This document shows, piece by piece, positions 15,819 through 22,288 of a stretch of DNA of 28,182 bases. This DNA comes from a virus. Below the pieces are notes generated by a model. The model was given only the letters and a program-made list of their open reading frames with translations. It did no database searches and was not told the DNA's origin. The stretch is taken from positions 1 to 28,182 of IMG/VR virus record IMGVR_UViG_3300044633_000479. One strand, given 5' to 3'. A program made the translations under genes and the position numbers. Every line of letters begins with the position of its first letter. Positions within the stretch are counted from its first letter, which is position 1.

Positions 15819-17032
15819 TACTCACCAATGTCTTTGGCCGTTTGCCGTAGTCCTTCGTACACTTCGGGTGCACGCTCGCGCATCGCACGAATTCGGGGTC
15901 GAATGCTGGAGAGGGGCGCACCAGTCAGCGACTCGGGCAACGCACCCATCATGCCGCGCATCACCTCACCGGGACCAGCCTTGTTATCCAGCGCGGTGAA
16001 GACTTCGGGATCTTTGTACGCTTGGTACATGTCGTCAATTCTGAATCGCTCCGGTGCTTTGGGCATCATACTGCGAACGAAATCCATCGCCTGCTCTTCG
16101 CTCATGCCTTTGCGCACTGCTTCAGCGATCAACGCGGGGACCATGTCGAAAGTGAACGCTGGTGCCGCAGATTCGACGACTTTAGCTACATTGCCCAAGC
16201 CACCCAATTCGGGCAACACACCGCGCATTGCCTGACCCGCCGCTGATTGCAAGACTTCGCGCCGAGACATCGGCGTTTCGCTAATCGATTTTAATGTAGA
16301 CTTTGCCGCGCCCTTACCGGGATCGATGGTCACGGATTTCTCAGTGATGGCTGGCGCATTCTTGAACATGTCCTTGTCCATCTTGGCCAGTGGGAAATCC
16401 GACGCCTTGCCAAGACCGAGAAACCCACGGCGTGCGAGGTCCGGCTTGTCGGCCAGCTTCACACTCTTTTGTGCCATCTCCGCCATCATCTGGTCAAGCG
16501 TCTTCTTCACACCGCCACCCTTATTGAAGGGCTGGGGGTCGGGGATGAAGCGTCCACCGTCTTGCATGTCAGGAATCGAGAAATCAATCGCACCGCCATT
16601 GGCGAATTTCTTTTTCTTAGGTGCGGCACTCATGTACTGCTGGGCCGACATCGGTGCCTCTTCGAAATCCTTGCGGCGCGTAGCGGTCGTTGGGCTGTAC
16701 GGGTCACGCCCTTGACGATTGTACTCGTCCATCATCGCCCTTAGCATCTGATTGCTGATCGATGGCTCATCAGGGTGAACACCGAAAATGCGAGGATCGC
16801 GATACTGCATGTTGAACGCCATGCTTTCGTACGACGGCTGATCAACGGTTGGCGGATTAGGCGCACTCGGTGGTCCACGACGTCTGTTCAAGTCGGTCAT
16901 TTCATCCGGGCCGAGTTCACCGGATCGAAACAGCATGCCCAGCGGCACTGAATTGCGCAAACCGGCCAACAGCGTGGCCGCGTCGATTGGGTCTAGGCCC
17001 TGCAGGAAGTCGTCGATCAGATTACTGGGCAT
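15803..17032 (-). CDS. KxGG-motif protein with internal twin-arginine-like motifs, unknown function
   Basis: A 409-residue protein between the large terminase and portal genes. An N-terminal helical and disordered part is followed by three GG motifs (KFANGGAI at 142-149, MQDGG at 156-160, NKGGGVKK at 170-177). Two internal motifs resemble Tat signal cores: ARRGFLGLG at 200-208 and MSRREVLQSAAGQA at 255-268. The second is followed by a long mildly hydrophobic helical stretch (to about 305). Because they are internal they are unlikely to be export signals as such. The C-terminal 100 residues are charged and helical. Start ATG with GAGGG seven bases upstream, overlapping the terminase stop. Function unknown; its position suggests a virion protein, perhaps ejected with the DNA (inference). 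Confidence 0.72.
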   Translation of the reverse strand: MPSNLIDDFLQGLDPIDAATLLAGLRNSVPLGMLFRSGELGPDEMTDLNRRRGPPSAPNPPTVDQPSYESMAFNMQYRDPRIFGVHPDEPSISNQMLRAMMDEYNRQGRDPYSPTTATRRKDFEEAPMSAQQYMSAAPKKKKFANGGAIDFSIPDMQDGGRFIPDPQPFNKGGGVKKTLDQMMAEMAQKSVKLADKPDLARRGFLGLGKASDFPLAKMDKDMFKNAPAITEKSVTIDPGKGAAKSTLKSISETPMSRREVLQSAAGQAMRGVLPELGGLGNVAKVVESAAPAFTFDMVPALIAEAVRKGMSEEQAMDFVRSMMPKAPERFRIDDMYQAYKDPEVFTALDNKAGPGEVMRGMMGALPESLTGAPLSSIRPRIRAMRERAPEVYEGLRQTAKDIGEYGHEN

Positions 17033-18458
17033 AAGGGTTCCCTCGGTTGGGTCTGTATTCGTCGTCCACGTAGTCGTTGTCCGGTGGTATCGGATCGATT
17101 TGCAGGAACGACATGTCTTTCAGCAGTCGCAGTGCTTGGGACAGCGTGTCGGTCAGGTCATCCCGGTCTGCCTCGGGGAATGAGCACACTTGGGAGACCA
17201 GCGGCTCTGCCCAATCGCGCGGTTGGCCCGGATGGACGAGCGATTCGGGAATGTAGACGCGGCCGTGTGCAATGATGTTGGCGACCAGATGCAAACGCTG
17301 TACTTTGTCGGCGCGGCCCGGGTTGTAGGCGCGGCACGGCACACCGGCACGCTGTAAGTCCTGCAAAATGCTAATGCCTGACGCCTTGTCCTCGACGAGC
17401 ACGAGGTCCACCTTTTTGCCGGGGTCGCCGTAGATCGAGCCGTACTCGTCGATGATCTTGGGTCGCAAATCGGGGTACGCGAGGAAGTCCTCCCAGCAGT
17501 CGATGAGCATAGCGCAAAGCCCGCTGTCCTCATTCGGCCGAAAGATGCCCCACACGGAGCACGCGGTCGGATCGTTTTGCGTCTTTTCAGTGTACGCGCA
17601 GTCGTAGGACTGGAGCACATAAAGGAATTCGGGCAGTACCTTTTTCGCGTCCCACAGCTTGAACCACTCGCGTTTGACGATGCCGTAGTCTTCGGGGTCG
17701 ATGACCTCCGCGTACAGCTCCTGCCGCCCAATGCGTGTGCCCTCGTACTGCGACACGATTTCGTCACGAAACGTGGGTGCGAGGTTATTGAAATTCTCGT
17801 GCGTTGTGCCTGTGGTGACGATGACGCGGTCCTCACTAATCAGGCGGCGTACGATCGGGATGGGCTTTGGCGTGGTGGTGATGCAAACGCGGGGCTTTTG
17901 CCCCAGTCGCAGGCCAAACATTAAGTTGGACCACATGTCCTCCGCATTGCGGAATTTCGCCAGTTCGTCCACCCAAGCCAAATCGTGCTGTGGTCCCCGC
18001 AATGTCTCGGGGTCGTTGTCCGAGTAGATCGTAGCGATCGCGCCATTGGGCCACTCCAGTCGCCGCTTGGAAGGTACAAATACCGGCTTGCATTTGGGGT
18101 GCGAGATGGCCAAAATGCCCGATTCGCCTTCCACCATCACATCGCGTGCGTCGCCCGCGTCTTCGGCAATGAGTGCAATGCGGCCAGCCAGTCCGTTTTC
18201 GGCATGGTAGCGCACGAATTCGGCACCACAGCGGGTTTTGCCCCAGCCACGCCCGGCGAGGATCATCCAAATGGTCCAGTCGTCACCCGGTGGTATCGTC
18301 TGGTTGTGCCGCGCCCACGTGGGCCAGTCGTAGAAGAGTTCGAGTGCTTCGCGGTCCGACAACTCGTCCACGAACTCGTGCCAGTTCGCCGAATCGACGA
18401 TAGTCGACTTTTTACTCCGCCTTTGAGCGCGAGTTAAGACGTTGGGCAAGGCGATCAC
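17022..18458 (-). CDS. terL: Terminase large subunit
   Basis: About 478 residues. The ATPase domain carries a Walker A 'GRGWGKTR' near residue 70 and the Walker B 'WVDEL' in 'HDLAWVDELAKF'. A motif of the coupling type follows ('VCITTTPKPIPIVRRL'). The C-terminal nuclease domain shows 'SYDCAYTEKTQNDPTACSVW' (first acidic residue), 'DLVLVEDKASGISILQDLQR' and 'DRDDLTDTLSQALRLL' (last acidic residue). It cuts the concatemer and pumps DNA into the head through the portal. No ATG lies near the start. I chose the GTG at 18456-18458, preceded by GAAGG five bases upstream; a TTG at 18486-18488 would add ten residues. Either choice overlaps the end of the small subunit gene, so coupled translation is likely. 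Confidence 0.92.
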   Translation of the reverse strand: MIALPNVLTRAQRRSKKSTIVDSANWHEFVDELSDREALELFYDWPTWARHNQTIPPGDDWTIWMILAGRGWGKTRCGAEFVRYHAENGLAGRIALIAEDAGDARDVMVEGESGILAISHPKCKPVFVPSKRRLEWPNGAIATIYSDNDPETLRGPQHDLAWVDELAKFRNAEDMWSNLMFGLRLGQKPRVCITTTPKPIPIVRRLISEDRVIVTTGTTHENFNNLAPTFRDEIVSQYEGTRIGRQELYAEVIDPEDYGIVKREWFKLWDAKKVLPEFLYVLQSYDCAYTEKTQNDPTACSVWGIFRPNEDSGLCAMLIDCWEDFLAYPDLRPKIIDEYGSIYGDPGKKVDLVLVEDKASGISILQDLQRAGVPCRAYNPGRADKVQRLHLVANIIAHGRVYIPESLVHPGQPRDWAEPLVSQVCSFPEADRDDLTDTLSQALRLLKDMSFLQIDPIPPDNDYVDDEYRPNRGNPYAQ

Positions 18459-19071
18459 GGAGACCTTCGATGTTGATGTTCGAATCAAGCTGGCCCGACA
18501 CGTTCATATTGACGTCTTTCGAGCGGAATTTCGCGTCGTACCCCATGAGGGTGAACTGGAGCAGTGAATCACTGAATTTCTTCACAGTCTCGCCCGTTTT
18601 GACGCCCTGATGCGTAAGCGGCTCGTCGTGTCCCACCACAGAGCGACGATAAGCTTCAGCACGCATGGTATCGACCATTTCTTCCTGAATGCTGTCCATG
18701 ATGCCGTCGAACAGCTTGTGGTCACCGCGCCAGCCGATCAGCGTTTGCCGGTGGATGCCCGCCGTGTTGTAAGCGTGACGTAAGGAGAAACGCGCTTCGG
18801 GCGGACCATCACGAAATTCGGCGATGATCTGGAGCATTTTGTACGCTCGTGTTTCTTCCATCAACGCTAAGTCGCCGATTGCCACGACGCTTGGGTCGTT
18901 GCACGTGGGCGAGTGAGCCAAAAGGCACGAATCACTGGGTGGATGCCGCACGCGGTCACGGACGATGGCGTCCAGCAGTATTTGCACAGAGATCCCAGCA
19001 CGACGCTCGTATTCGGCGATCGTAGCGGGTCCAATGTCTTTCAACAGTTTGCGTTCGTCAGGTAAGGCCAT
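18412..19071 (-). CDS. terS: Terminase small subunit
   Basis: A 219-residue protein. Residues about 90-140 contain a helix-turn-helix-like segment 'RFSLRHAYNTAGIHRQTLIG' then WRGDHKLFDGIMDSIQ. This is followed by the oligomerisation-type region 'MRAEAYRRSVVGHDEPLTHQ' and 'VKKFSDSLLQFTLMGYDAKF', a combination typical of small terminase subunits. It would recognise the packaging start site and recruit the large subunit. The ATG at 19069-19071 begins MALPDERKLLKDIGPATIAE. A GTG at 19258-19260 would add 63 unlikely residues spanning an inverted repeat, so it is rejected. No clear ribosome binding site precedes the ATG. The repeat-rich non-coding region just upstream is a candidate for its DNA target. 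Confidence 0.82.
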   Translation of the reverse strand: MALPDERKLLKDIGPATIAEYERRAGISVQILLDAIVRDRVRHPPSDSCLLAHSPTCNDPSVVAIGDLALMEETRAYKMLQIIAEFRDGPPEARFSLRHAYNTAGIHRQTLIGWRGDHKLFDGIMDSIQEEMVDTMRAEAYRRSVVGHDEPLTHQGVKTGETVKKFSDSLLQFTLMGYDAKFRSKDVNMNVSGQLDSNINIEGLRDRLAQRLNSRSKAE

Positions 19072-19127
19072 GAAGCGAATTAAAACACAGATGCCACGCG
19101 GCACGCAATACCCGGCGTTGTATGACC

Positions 19128-19174
19128 AAGCGTTATAGCGAAGCGTCCGAGCATAGCCGGAAGTTATAACGCTT
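19128..19174. repeat. 10-bp perfect inverted repeat upstream of terS
   Basis: AAGCGTTATA (19128-19137) and TATAACGCTT (19165-19174) are exact reverse complements separated by 27 bases. The spacer itself can form a small inner stem (TCCG/CGGA). A perfect 10-bp palindrome, TGTGCGCACA, follows at 19176-19185. It lies 57 bases upstream of the terS start. It could be a protein-binding site, an RNA leader structure or part of a packaging site. Confidence 0.6.
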
Positions 19175-19253
19175 TTGTGCGCACACACGAGAAGCCCAAG
19201 ATGAAGCCCTAAGTGGTGGTGGAGGAATATTCGACGTCTGAAGACCCCCGTTT

Positions 19254-19505
19254 GTTCCACAACGATGGAACGGTGATGGAACGCATCACTGCCTCACAAG
19301 CCCCGTCCGACGCGGGTTTCGAGACACACAGCCCGTGTACCATTGTTCCATCTAATACCCCCCGCCTCGAACCATGCCGTTGACAGGGCAGTACCCCCGC
19401 GTGCGCATGTAACAATGGAACACCGGGTCTTTTTTCGAATGGGAGGAGCGTTCCATCATGCGTTCCATCTTAATGGAACGGTGGAACGTTGCTTTTCTTG
19501 TTCCA
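19254..19505. repeat. Array of ten GTTCCA/TGGAAC motifs
   Basis: GTTCCA occurs at 19254, 19345, 19450, 19462 and 19500 on the plus strand, and TGGAAC at 19266, 19277, 19416, 19474 and 19482. In 252 bases about 0.1 copies would be expected by chance over both orientations. The core at 19449-19488 is a nested palindrome: CGTTCCAT twice, then ATGGAACG and GTGGAACG, with only CTTA between the central pair. Two copies at 19265-19283 are direct repeats 11 bases apart. The helical-turn-like spacing (8, 11 and 12 bases) fits cooperative binding by a dimeric protein. Confidence 0.85.
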
Positions 19506-19557
19506 CCAGCGTCGGGAGATCCGACACGAGTACAGCGCATTGCACGCCGTGAACGAA

Positions 19558-20004
19558 TTAAACCACGAATTCGCGCAGTGCCACAAGTACGTCCTCGGTG
19601 CTACAGGCTTTTTTGTCGAGTCGCTGGCCGTACGAACGCCACTCGGCCCGAGTCCAGTCGTTGGTCGCCAGCTCCACGGCGTTGAACACAAAGACTTCGT
19701 CCCCGATTTGGACCACGAGCCACGTGTTGCCGCCATACGTTTTGTGCCGAATCGCCCAGTAGCGTTGGCCGGTGGTCCAGTGCGGGAGCTTCACGGTGGT
19801 GGTGGGCTTGACTGGGAAAGCGTCGAGGCATTTCAGTTCGATCCAGCCCGACATCGGGCGGTCGTCGGTGGCGGGCGAGGCCTTTGTGCTGAAGTACAGG
19901 TCCGGCGTGTCTTTTTTAACCCGGTTCTCGACGCGTTCGAGCATGGCCCGGTGGCCGATTTTGCGGACCAGCCAGTCGTAAAGCTTCTGCTCAGGCAGTC
20001 GCAC
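19558..20004 (-). CDS. PD-(D/E)XK-type nuclease (VRR-NUC or resolvase-like)
   Basis: A 148-residue protein with a probable nuclease core: 'TPDLYFS' with Pro34-Asp35, then 'GWIELKCLDAFP' with Glu56-x-Lys58, spaced as in small PD-(D/E)XK enzymes, and a helix starting 'TTGQRYWA' with Gln80. Strands 'NTWLVVQIGDEVFVFN' follow. Such phage nucleases act on branched or flap DNA in replication, recombination or before packaging; its position next to the terminase genes fits the last. The start is GTG (20002-20004) with CGGAG five bases upstream; no ATG is available. Assignment is by motif spacing; the exact activity (resolvase, endonuclease) cannot be told. Confidence 0.72.
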   Translation of the reverse strand: MRLPEQKLYDWLVRKIGHRAMLERVENRVKKDTPDLYFSTKASPATDDRPMSGWIELKCLDAFPVKPTTTVKLPHWTTGQRYWAIRHKTYGGNTWLVVQIGDEVFVFNAVELATNDWTRAEWRSYGQRLDKKACSTEDVLVALREFVV

Positions 20005-20092
20005 AGTCGCTCCGATACCTCTCCGAGGCCTTCCGTGGGGTCTTCCTTGCGTTGGAGGGTATAGTACCGGTATGGTAATAGCTTAACATGTC

Positions 20093-20221
20093 TCAAGCGT
20101 CTTCCGTGGGCTTCGGTGGGTCATCGTCCAGTGGGTCCCGGTTGATTTCGTGGATCGCCCACAGAAGCGTGCCCACCCCGAGAGCGAGGAAGGCAAGCAG
20201 GATAAGGGTGGCGTCGGACAT
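20093..20221 (-). CDS. Tiny single-span membrane protein, 42 residues
   Basis: The ATG at 20219-20221 opens a 42-codon frame ending in TGA (20093-20095). The protein starts MSDATLILLAFLALGVGTLL and continues WAIHEINRDP, then an acidic, proline-rich tail (DDDPPKPTEDA). That is one clean membrane span (about residues 5-24) with an acidic C-terminus. It fills a gap between the 143-residue gene and the nuclease gene, in line with the dense packing elsewhere. The ribosome binding site is weak (GGTGG just before the ATG), so the call is moderate. Function unknown. Confidence 0.5.
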   Translation of the reverse strand: MSDATLILLAFLALGVGTLLWAIHEINRDPLDDDPPKPTEDA

Positions 20222-20236
20222 GCCACCGATTGTACA

Positions 20237-20668
20237 TCACAGAGCCTTTGCACGCAAGGCATTGGCCAGCCGCATTGCGGCCACGCCCGGGTTGGGGGCG
20301 TTGGTGAAGATCGCCGGATCGACGCCGTATTTCGCGCACAGTTCGAGCCGCGCCTCGCGGGTTTTGTGCACGGCGAGGAGCTGGGCCACCAGATCCGGGG
20401 TCCGGGCGGGCTTCGGAGGGGTCGCCGGGGCCTTCCTTGGGGTCTCCGTGCCGCTTGTGGCGGCGGGTTGGGCCTTAGGTACCGGGGCGGGTCTCGGTGC
20501 CACGGGAAGCCTTCCGGTAGCCTTGCCGCCGACGATTACGACGCCCGACTCGGTGGTGTATTTCGTGCCGTTGGCACGGGCGTACTCGCCCTTTGCCCAC
20601 CAAGGCACGTAGTTGGGGTCTGCCACGGGACGGGGAGAGTGCTCGGTCAGGGGTGCGAAGTCGATCAT
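20237..20668 (-). CDS. Hypothetical protein with Pro/Ala-rich linker
   Basis: A 143-residue protein. The N-terminal part (about 1-55) has 'PNYVPWWAKGEYARANGTKY' then TTESGVVIVGG. A Pro/Ala/Lys-rich disordered linker covers about 56-92. The C-terminal part (about 93-143) is helical: 'DLVAQLLAVHKTREARLELC' then AKYGVDPAIF and 'GVAAMRLANALRAKAL'. The C-terminal segment may be a small helical DNA- or protein-binding module, but I know no match. It starts in an ATGA overlap with the 91-residue gene, so both belong to the transcript from the promoter at 20976-21005. Function unknown. Confidence 0.65.
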   Translation of the reverse strand: MIDFAPLTEHSPRPVADPNYVPWWAKGEYARANGTKYTTESGVVIVGGKATGRLPVAPRPAPVPKAQPAATSGTETPRKAPATPPKPARTPDLVAQLLAVHKTREARLELCAKYGVDPAIFTNAPNPGVAAMRLANALRAKAL

Positions 20669-20940
20669 TGGTTCACCGCCTCTCCGATTTCTTCGATCGC
20701 GGACTCGACGTCGTCGATCGCGGACTCGAGCGAATCGTTGGCCGACTCGAACGCTTGGGCGATCTCTTCGATGCGCTGGCCGTTGTCGGACGCTTGCAGA
20801 CCTTCGGGCATGTTGTCGAAGCAGTCTTGCTCCTCAGTCGCGAGGTCTTTCAGGTTGTCCATCGCGAAGCGCAGGGCTTCGATCGCGGTACGGACGGCGA
20901 GCAGTTCGGCTTCTACTTTGGCGCGGCGTTGCTTGTTCAT
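20665..20940 (-). CDS. Acidic coiled-coil phage protein, unknown function
   Basis: A 91-residue, all-helical protein: 'MNKQRRAKVEAELLAVRTAI' then EALRFAMDNLKDLATEEQDC, 'FDNMPEGLQASDNGQRIEEI' and a repetitive acidic C-terminus with SLESAIDDVESAIEEIGEA heptads. The 'ExxxxxNMPEGLQxSxxGxxxE' motif is shared with a widespread group of small phage proteins of unknown role. It is the first gene after a perfect sigma70 promoter and has the leader element ATAGAGGACA, with GAGGA as ribosome binding site. Probably an early-expressed regulator or structural helper, by inference only. Confidence 0.75.
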   Translation of the reverse strand: MNKQRRAKVEAELLAVRTAIEALRFAMDNLKDLATEEQDCFDNMPEGLQASDNGQRIEEIAQAFESANDSLESAIDDVESAIEEIGEAVNQ

Positions 20941-20975
20941 GGTGTTGTCCTCTATCTGTTGGTTGAAAAGGTTCT

Positions 20976-21005
20976 ATTATAACACAGGTGCCATACCTTT
21001 GTCAA
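20976..21005 (-). promoter_or_regulatory. Perfect sigma70 promoter P1
   Basis: TTGACA (21000-21005) and TATAAT (20976-20981) on the minus strand, spacer 18. The TAA stop of the upstream 50-residue zinc protein lies inside the TATAAT box. It drives the 91-residue coiled-coil gene through a short leader (AACCTTTTCAAC then ATAGAGGACA) almost identical to that after P3. Confidence 0.85.
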
Positions 21006-21129
21006 TCCCCCCCATCTTCCGTTGGGAGAACCGAAGCCAGCATTTCGCACACAGCCACCGGCCGGGACGGGTTTGGACCCCGCCTTCGGCCAGTCGCTCG
21101 GCTTGGCATTTCGCGCAGAACTGCATCAT
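20977..21129 (-). CDS. Small zinc-finger-like protein, 50 residues
   Basis: A short gene between the 103-residue gene and promoter P1. Two CAKC motifs (Cys5/Cys8 and Cys27/Cys30) are separated by 18 residues, the spacing of a single four-cysteine zinc site. The protein starts MMQFCAKCQAERLAEGGVQT, continues RPGRWLCAKCWLRFSQRK, and is basic. The tandem ATGATG start overlaps the TGA stop of the upstream gene. The last codons, GTG TTA TAA, form part of the -10 region of P1, so the gene end doubles as promoter. It may be a regulator or a structural zinc knuckle; no function can be assigned. Confidence 0.7.
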   Translation of the reverse strand: MMQFCAKCQAERLAEGGVQTRPGRWLCAKCWLRFSQRKMGGIDKGMAPVL

Positions 21130-21437
21130 GTGTTCTTCTCCTTGAGCTTGGCTTCGACTGCTTCCATTAATCTTGCATAGTGCTTTAATGGAACATACTT
21201 GTCGTAGAGTTCATTCCACTCATCATCCGTCAGCCCGATCCATTCGCGCTTTGGGCCGTGCTCCATCGCGACGATTTCAGAGGTACCATTCGGCAGTCGT
21301 TTAATGATACACACGCTGGAGCCGTCTTTGCTCCAATCGACGCCCCAAGTCACGGAATCGGGCGGCACGCCATCCTCCGGCATCAAGACGTACTCGATCT
21401 CGATGGTTTCGAGTGCCTCGGGCAATGGCTTTTTCAC
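21126..21437 (-). CDS. Conserved small phage protein, unknown function
   Basis: A protein of about 103 residues with a GTG start (21435-21437) preceded by the purine-rich stretch GGGGGTGA. The frame remains open further upstream, but there it only mirrors the preceding 71-residue gene, so the internal GTG is chosen. Segments are 'LPEALETIEIEYVLMPEDGV', 'TWGVDWSKDGSSVCIIKRLP' and the C-terminal 'REWIGLTDDEWNELYDKYVP' then LKHYARLMEAVEAKLKEKN. The ending 'REWIGLTDxE...EAxxAxLKEKN' is common on small phage proteins of unknown role. The central strand pair superficially resembles an RNase H-fold hairpin, but it is too short to be an enzyme. Its stop overlaps the start of the zinc protein. Confidence 0.62.
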   Translation of the reverse strand: MKKPLPEALETIEIEYVLMPEDGVPPDSVTWGVDWSKDGSSVCIIKRLPNGTSEIVAMEHGPKREWIGLTDDEWNELYDKYVPLKHYARLMEAVEAKLKEKNT

Positions 21438-21441
21438 GCCG

Positions 21442-21657
21442 TCACCCCCGGAGGTTTTCGTCGATCCATCGGTCCAAGGCGCGGAACGCGAGCCAGCGGT
21501 CCACCTCTTGGCCGTCCTTGGTCGGATCGAACCATGCATCCACCTTACCGCCGTCGATTTCGGCGCGGAAGGCGATGCGCTGGCCGTCCAGTAGCATTTC
21601 ACCCGTGAGGGTGGCCGAGTGCAAGCGCACCCGGACTTCTTTTTTGGTATTAGGCAT
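21442..21657 (-). CDS. Small beta-rich phage protein, unknown function
   Basis: A 71-residue protein: 'MPNTKKEVRVRLHSATLTGE' then MLLDGQRIAFRAEIDGGKVD, followed by a helical C-terminus 'EVDRWLAFRALDRWIDENLR'. It looks like a small beta-sheet followed by a helix. The ATG (21655-21657) overlaps the TAA stop (21650-21652) region of the 167-residue gene, so it is read on the same transcript from P2. Its stop lies four bases before the GTG of the next gene. Not recognised. Confidence 0.66.
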   Translation of the reverse strand: MPNTKKEVRVRLHSATLTGEMLLDGQRIAFRAEIDGGKVDAWFDPTKDGQEVDRWLAFRALDRWIDENLRG

Positions 21658-22153
21658 TTGCGGATTCCTTCAGTGCTTTGCGGATCATGTTACCGAGGTT
21701 CATGCGTTGCATGCCGGGGTTTAGGTGGGCGAAACGGTCGCGGAGGCCAGCTTGGGAGATGCCGGTCGCGCTGGACGCTGTCGCGTACACAGCGTCGAGG
21801 GTCAGCTTGCGCAAGCCCACTGCCACGGCGTCGCCTTTGTCGATCGAACGCTTCTTGGAGCCGTCGGCCAACTCGGTAGTGTAGGCGGTGTACTGGGGCA
21901 AGTAGAGCGGATCGACTTTGCCGTTTTTGCGCTCGTTGATGTCCATCTTGACGCGGGCGGACGCTTTGGCCTTTTCGATCACGAGTTCGGCGGTCACTGG
22001 CGTGGCCTTGGTGATCTCGGTGTGGCCGGTCAACTCGCCGTTGCGCACGTTGATGATCTTTTGCTGGCCGATTGCACGGATTTTGCTCCAGCCGCCGTTC
22101 ACGGAGACGATTTCGACTTGGGTCTTAGTAGCTGTGCGTGTTGCGATTTTCAT
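21650..22153 (-). CDS. Conserved phage protein, unknown function
   Basis: A 167-residue protein. An N-terminal beta-like region ('RTATKTQVEIVSVNGGWSKI' and on) is followed by the conserved-looking core 'VDPLYLPQYTAYTTELADGS' then KKRSIDKGDAVAVGLRKLTL. A C-terminal helical part has 'AGLRDRFAHLNPGMQRMNLG' and NMIRKAL. The second half 'SIDxGDAVA...LRxxxAHLNxGMQRMNLGNxxR' recurs in aquatic phage genomes (from memory) but has no known function; it could be a DNA-binding helical module. It is the first gene after promoter P2, which has a long structured leader, so it is probably strongly and early expressed. Confidence 0.72.
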   Translation of the reverse strand: MKIATRTATKTQVEIVSVNGGWSKIRAIGQQKIINVRNGELTGHTEITKATPVTAELVIEKAKASARVKMDINERKNGKVDPLYLPQYTAYTTELADGSKKRSIDKGDAVAVGLRKLTLDAVYATASSATGISQAGLRDRFAHLNPGMQRMNLGNMIRKALKESANA

Positions 22154-22219
22154 GGTGTGTGTCCTCTATAAGATTATCGGTTGGTGGTCTCTGTATCTTT
22201 TTATCGATCCAGAAACTGA
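22154..22219 (-). promoter_or_regulatory. Structured 5' leader after P2
   Basis: The leader holds a predicted hairpin (arms 22190-22197 and 22206-22213, one mismatch), then the 13-base tract CCACCAACCGATA in minus-strand sense (22175-22187), then TATAGAGGACA before the ATG. The same order of elements occurs in the leader after P5 (25694-25763). Confidence 0.6.
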
Positions 22220-22249
22220 ATTATAACACGGGTGCAATGGGTTTGTCAA
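22220..22249 (-). promoter_or_regulatory. Perfect sigma70 promoter P2
   Basis: TTGACA (22244-22249) and TATAAT (22220-22225) on the minus strand, spacer 18. A G-run and TAC precede the -35 box, as at P3. It drives the 167-, 71-, 103- and 50-residue genes. Confidence 0.88.
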
Positions 22250-22261
22250 GTACCCCCCTCA

Positions 22262-22288
22262 AATGACCCTACTGCGAATAGGGTCATT
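22262..22288 (-). terminator. 10-bp perfect inverted repeat at the end of the 90-residue gene
   Basis: AATGACCCTA (22262-22271) and TAGGGTCATT (22279-22288) are exact reverse complements with a 7-base loop. The TGA stop of the 90-residue gene lies in one arm. No T-run follows on either strand, so it may be a factor-dependent terminator, an RNA stabiliser, or an operator just upstream of P2. Confidence 0.45.

Larger units (their letters stand above)
19072..19557. other. Non-coding region with repeat array between early and late modules
   Basis: No convincing gene is seen in these 486 bases. The half nearer the nuclease gene holds a dense array of GTTCCA/TGGAAC motifs (19254-19505). The half nearer the terminase holds a 10-bp inverted repeat (19128-19174) and a 10-bp palindrome TGTGCGCACA (19176-19185). 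It is the only long gap in the window and separates the small-gene region from the structural module. A packaging site, replication origin or regulatory hub are the reasonable options. Confidence 0.7.

Noticed and set aside
19128-19174. tRNA gene
   Set aside because: The 47-base structure is too short and lacks D, anticodon and T arms; it is only an inverted repeat with a long loop.
19072-19260. N-terminal extension of terS from a GTG at 19258-19260
   Set aside because: The added 63 residues are not protein-like for the family and cover the inverted repeat; the ATG at 19071 starts a normal small-terminase sequence.
19254-19505. CRISPR array
   Set aside because: The repeated unit is only about 6 to 8 bases, occurs in both orientations and has irregular spacing.
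19352-19540. Minus-strand frame of 62 codons in the repeat region
   Set aside because: Its sequence is largely produced by the GTTCCA/TGGAAC repeats, it has no good ribosome binding site and no resemblance to known proteins.
20052-20086. Weak promoter-like sequence upstream of the nuclease gene (TTAAGC, 17 bases, TATACC)
   Set aside because: Only three and four of six bases match the consensus, much poorer than the perfect promoters nearby; a partial palindrome around ACCGGT may be chance.
20150-21145. Plus-strand frame of 331 codons
   Set aside because: It runs against four small minus-strand genes and promoter P1, has no recognisable domain, and would be the only plus-strand gene.
21126-21437. 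RNase H-like nuclease in the 103-residue protein
   Set aside because: The GVDWSKDGSS strand pair looks slightly like an RNase H hairpin, but the protein is too short and lacks the other acidic residues.
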